A DNA stretch of 64,000 nt from Clostridia bacterium. Lineage in GTDB: Bacteria > Bacillota > Clostridia > Oscillospirales > CAG-382. The position numbers and the translations under genes are program-made. Below are positions 61,751 to 64,000 of the stretch, piece after piece. The stretch lies in assembly GCA_017521025.1 (NCBI GenBank), contig JAFXEB010000002.1, positions 23,893 through 87,892 on the forward strand, in the 5' to 3' direction. The notes beneath the pieces are model-generated. The model made no database searches. It saw only the letters and a program-made list of their open reading frames with translations, and was not told the DNA's origin. Within the stretch, counting starts at the first letter, position 1; the number at the start of each line of letters is the position of its first letter.

Positions 61751-61789
61751 AAGGGTTGTAAAGGAACGTTTCGTTCCCTTACAACCCTT
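61751..61789. terminator. Bidirectional terminator between convergent genes
   Basis: An 18-bp stem with one mismatch (61751-61768 / 61772-61789, loop TTT), A-tract on the left and T-tract on the right. Confidence 0.85.
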
Positions 61790-61805
61790 TTCCTTGTCTG
61801 AACTA

Positions 61806-62471
61806 TCAATACCCGCCGCCGCTTTGGTTTTTTGCTATCTTAACTATCCTGCTCGTGCCCAAACGGTCAGCGCCCAAGGCTATAAAAGCCTCTGCATCCT
61901 CAAGGGACGCTATGCCGCCTGCCGCCTTGATAAGCACGCCCTCCCCTATATGCTCTGCAAACAGGCGCACGTCCTCACGGGTGGCGCCGCCTGCGGAAAA
62001 GCCGGTAGAGGTCTTTATATAGTCAGCGCCCGATTCGGTCACTATCTCGCACATCTTTATTTTCTCCTCGTCAGTAAGCAGGCAGGTCTCGATTATCACC
62101 TTCAGCACCTTGTCCCCGCATTCAGCCTTAAGTGCCTTCAGCTCCTCAAGTATCGCATCGTACCTGCCGCCCTTTAAGAAGCCTATGTTTATGACGGTAT
62201 CTATCTCGTCTGCGCCGTTTGCTATGGCGTCTCTGCACTCAAAAACCTTGGTCGCCGTGGTGGAATAGCCGTTAGGGAAACCTATTACCGTGCATATTTT
62301 AAGCCTGCCGCCTACGTATTTTTTGGCCTCAGCCACGTACGCCGCAGGGATACAAACCGATGCTGTGGAATATTTAATTCCCTCGTCGCATATCGCCCTT
62401 ATGTCCTCCCACGTAGCGTTTTGAGAAAGCAATGTGTGGTCGCATCTCTTCAATATATCCTCTATCCTCAT
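61806..62471 (-). CDS. deoC: Deoxyribose-phosphate aldolase
   Basis: 221 aa class I aldolase: splits 2-deoxyribose-5-phosphate into glyceraldehyde-3-phosphate and acetaldehyde. Schiff-base Lys153 lies in YIKTSTGF, Lys182 in IKAAGGI, Asp91 in [17 protein letters not shown] lies upstream of ATG 62471. It links nucleoside salvage to glycolysis; no other deo gene is near. The upstream gene ends at its own terminator, so it is a single-gene unit. Confidence 0.96.
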   Translation of the reverse strand: MRIEDILKRCDHTLLSQNATWEDIRAICDEGIKYSTASVCIPAAYVAEAKKYVGGRLKICTVIGFPNGYSTTATKVFECRDAIANGADEIDTVINIGFLKGGRYDAILEELKALKAECGDKVLKVIIETCLLTDEEKIKMCEIVTESGADYIKTSTGFSAGGATREDVRLFAEHIGEGVLIKAAGGIASLEDAEAFIALGADRLGTSRIVKIAKNQSGGGY

Positions 62472-62573
62472 AATACAAACTCCTCCGTTTGTGCTTTTTT
62501 GAACCTTGGCATATTATATCACGTTTTACCTCTGAAAGGGAAGTGTTTTTAAAAAATATCACATACTGACAGC

Positions 62574-62609
62574 AAAAAAAGAATGTCTGCGGTAACCCGC
62601 AGACATTCT
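62574..62609 (-). terminator. Terminator of the wall-anchored repeat protein
   Basis: A 13-bp perfect stem (62580-62592 / 62597-62609, loop TAAC), with a seven-T tract on the minus strand. Confidence 0.85.
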
Positions 62610-62625
62610 GGGTCTATTATATGCT

Positions 62626-64000
62626 TTACTTAACCGCTACTCTCTTGCGTGCTGTGAATATGCAAGCTGCAAGGCTGAGCAGGGAAACTATAAACCATGT
62701 GTAAACGCCCTTGTCACCGGTGTTGGGTGTACCGGGAACATCGGGAGTCTCGGATTCGTCGGGTGTCTCGGATTCATCGGGAGTCTCGGATTCATCGGGA
62801 GTCTCGGATTCATCGGGAGCCTCGGATTCATCGGGAGTCTCGGATTCGTCAGGAGTTTCGGACTCGTCGGGAGTCTCGGATTCATCGGGAGTCTCGGACT
62901 CGTCGGGAGTCTCAGATTCGTCAGGAGTCTCGGACTCATCGGGATTGTCAACGGGAGAGGTCTCGCAAACAGTGCATTTGCCGCCCTTGAAATTGTGGCT
63001 GCTTATTTCGGACTTTTCGCCGCACTCGCATTCGTGCCAGTGGTTGTCACCGTCGGAAACCCATTCGTCACCGTAATCGTGACCGTTTACATCGGTCTTG
63101 TCACCGCACTCGCACTCGTGCCAGTGATTCTCACCGTCGGTAACCCATTCGTCACTATAGTCATGCTTATGAAGCTTGGGGATCTCCTCACCCTTTTCAA
63201 GAAGAGCGTCACAGTCAGAGCAGTGAGTGTCGCCCGTGTAGCCTGTTTCGTCAACGGTAGGCTCCTTGGCGTCCTTTATGTATGTGTCGCCCGTATGGTT
63301 ATCGGGATCGGTATCGCCGTAAGGCTCACCGCATATCTCGCACTCGGCAGGACTGTCACAGTCAGCAGTGCCGCCCTCGTGGGTGCCCTCGTCAGACTTA
63401 TCGCCACACTCGCATTCGTGCCAGTGATTCTCACCGTCGGTAACCCATTCGTCGCTATAGTCATGCTTATGAAGCTTAGGAATCTCCTCACCCTTTTCAA
63501 GAAGAGCGTCACAGTCAGAGCAGTGAGTGTCGCCCGTGTAGCCTGTTTCGTCAACGGTAGGATCCTTAGCGTCCTTTATGTATGTGTCGCCCGTATGGTT
63601 ATCGGGATCGGTATCGCCGTAAGGCTCACCGCATATCTCGCACTCAGCAGGACTGTCACAGTCAGCAACGCCGCCCTCGTGGGTACCCTCGTCAGACTTA
63701 TCGCCGCACTCGCATTCGTGCCAGTGGTTATCGCCGTCGGTAACCCATTCATCGCCGTAATCGTGGCTGTGAAGCTTAGGAATCTCTTCACCTTTTTCAA
63801 GAAGAGCGTCACAGTCAGAGCAGTGAGTATCGCCCGTGTAGCCTGTTTCGTCAACGGTAGGCTCCTTAGCGTCCTTTATGTAGGTGTCGCCCGTATGGTT
63901 ATCGGGATCGGTATCGCCGTAAGGCTCACCGCATATCTCGCACTCGGCAGGACTGTCGCAGTCAGCAGTGCCGCCCTCGTGGGTGCCCTCGTCAGCCTTG
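62626..64000 (-). CDS. C-terminal part of a large repeat-rich wall-anchored protein (5' end outside window)
   Basis: The minus-strand frame is open from the right edge to TAA 62626-62628. The visible 457 residues begin inside 100-aa repeats with HWHECECGDKSDEGTHEGG, CDSPAECEICGEPYGD and HCSDCDALLEKGEEIPKLH, rich in CxC/CxxC and His. Shorter copies follow, then 11 copies of D-E-S-E-T-P, and a C-terminal anchor TPNTGDKG + membrane helix + ARKR. NTGD is a sortase-substrate-like site, so the protein is probably linked to the wall. The start and N-terminal domains lie beyond 64000. The Cys/His units may bind metal or form disulfides. Confidence 0.87.
   Translation of the reverse strand, partial: KADEGTHEGGTADCDSPAECEICGEPYGDTDPDNHTGDTYIKDAKEPTVDETGYTGDTHCSDCDALLEKGEEIPKLHSHDYGDEWVTDGDNHWHECECGDKSDEGTHEGGVADCDSPAECEICGEPYGDTDPDNHTGDTYIKDAKDPTVDETGYTGDTHCSDCDALLEKGEEIPKLHKHDYSDEWVTDGENHWHECECGDKSDEGTHEGGTADCDSPAECEICGEPYGDTDPDNHTGDTYIKDAKEPTVDETGYTGDTHCSDCDALLEKGEEIPKLHKHDYSDEWVTDGENHWHECECGDKTDVNGHDYGDEWVSDGDNHWHECECGEKSEISSHNFKGGKCTVCETSPVDNPDESETPDESETPDESETPDESETPDESETPDESETPDESEAPDESETPDESETPDESETPDESETPDVPGTPNTGDKGVYTWFIVSLLSLAACIFTARKRVAVK
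62743..62940 (-). repeat. Eleven 18-base repeats (DESETP stalk)
   Basis: Consecutive 18-base units coding Asp-Glu-Ser-Glu-Thr-Pro (one has Ala for Thr) form an acidic, proline-spaced stalk just before the wall anchor. Confidence 0.9.
63101..64000 (-). repeat. Three near-identical 300-base tandem repeats
   Basis: Units begin at 63101, 63401 and 63701 and keep an exact 300-base period with few substitutions, coding a 100-aa Cys/His-rich module. The array runs to the window edge, so the copy number is unknown. Confidence 0.9.

Noticed and set aside
62743..62940. Short tandem repeats as a CRISPR array
   Set aside because: Direct 18-base repeats without spacers, in frame with a protein stalk.
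62688..63076. Plus- and minus-strand open frames across the 18-base repeats
   Set aside because: Stop-free only because the repeats are a multiple of three; the true frame is the minus-strand one ending in the wall anchor.

Overview
The window looks like the chromosome of a strictly anaerobic gut or rumen Clostridia bacterium, most like the Oscillospiraceae/Ruminococcaceae group. This is inferred from three type I dockerin proteins, two C-terminal (P/N)TGD wall anchors, InlB-type and BspA-type surface repeats, strong AGGAGG ribosome sites, TTGACA/TATAAT promoters, and house genes such as ATP-dependent PEP carboxykinase. No rRNA, tRNA, CRISPR array, transposase or phage structural gene was seen.

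Layout. (1) 1-6004: the end of a two-helix membrane/coiled-coil protein, then an abutting 1737-aa membrane protein that combines a degenerate SF2-helicase-like region, a four-Cys zinc motif and an intact-looking transglutaminase triad. (2) 6211-7273: an overlapping metallophosphoesterase and small DnaA-like P-loop ATPase. (3) 7346-13430, minus strand: a secreted InlB-repeat/dockerin protein, a radical SAM protein and a GH31 glycosidase. (4) 13736-21334: one operon with licC, licA and licB (phosphocholine activation and uptake), a CPBP protease, a CDP-glycerol-type polymer transferase and a YidC-like/LTA-synthase-like fusion; this is probably a phosphocholine-decorated teichoic or lipoteichoic acid system. 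(5) 21398-23655, minus: a wall-anchored 5'-nucleotidase and a GNAT enzyme. (6) 23823-28327: a YdjI/YdjG/YdjH-like membrane-stress module without PspA, and an esterase. (7) 28536-30819: a polar amino-acid ABC importer. (8) 30906-32695: an MmcQ/YjbR protein and a MATE exporter.

(9) 32.8-33.6 kb: a gene-free stretch with its own minus-strand promoter, internal helices and tandem terminators, the best candidate here for a large structured RNA of about 0.7 kb. (10) 33808-36911: a FucO-like dehydrogenase, a 43-aa leader-like peptide, and a secreted SGNH esterase with dockerin. (11) 37090-57956: a 21-kb Wzx/Wzy-type surface polysaccharide cluster. It holds bacillosamine-type enzymes (aminotransferase, priming transferase, acetyltransferase), five GT4 glycosyltransferases, a giant secreted phosphodiester-glycosidase/leucine-rich protein, polymerase, flippase, an atypical kinase-like protein, and the complete UDP-L-FucNAc pathway (capE-capF-capG). 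A 12-bp perfect inverted repeat brackets its likely promoter. (12) 58247-64000: pckA, an N-terminal-dockerin secreted protein, deoC, and the C-terminal part of a large wall-anchored protein with 100-aa repeats running off the right edge.

The dominant theme is the cell envelope: teichoic-acid/phosphocholine assembly, capsule assembly, and several surface proteins. Product names rest on motifs read by eye; no database search was run.
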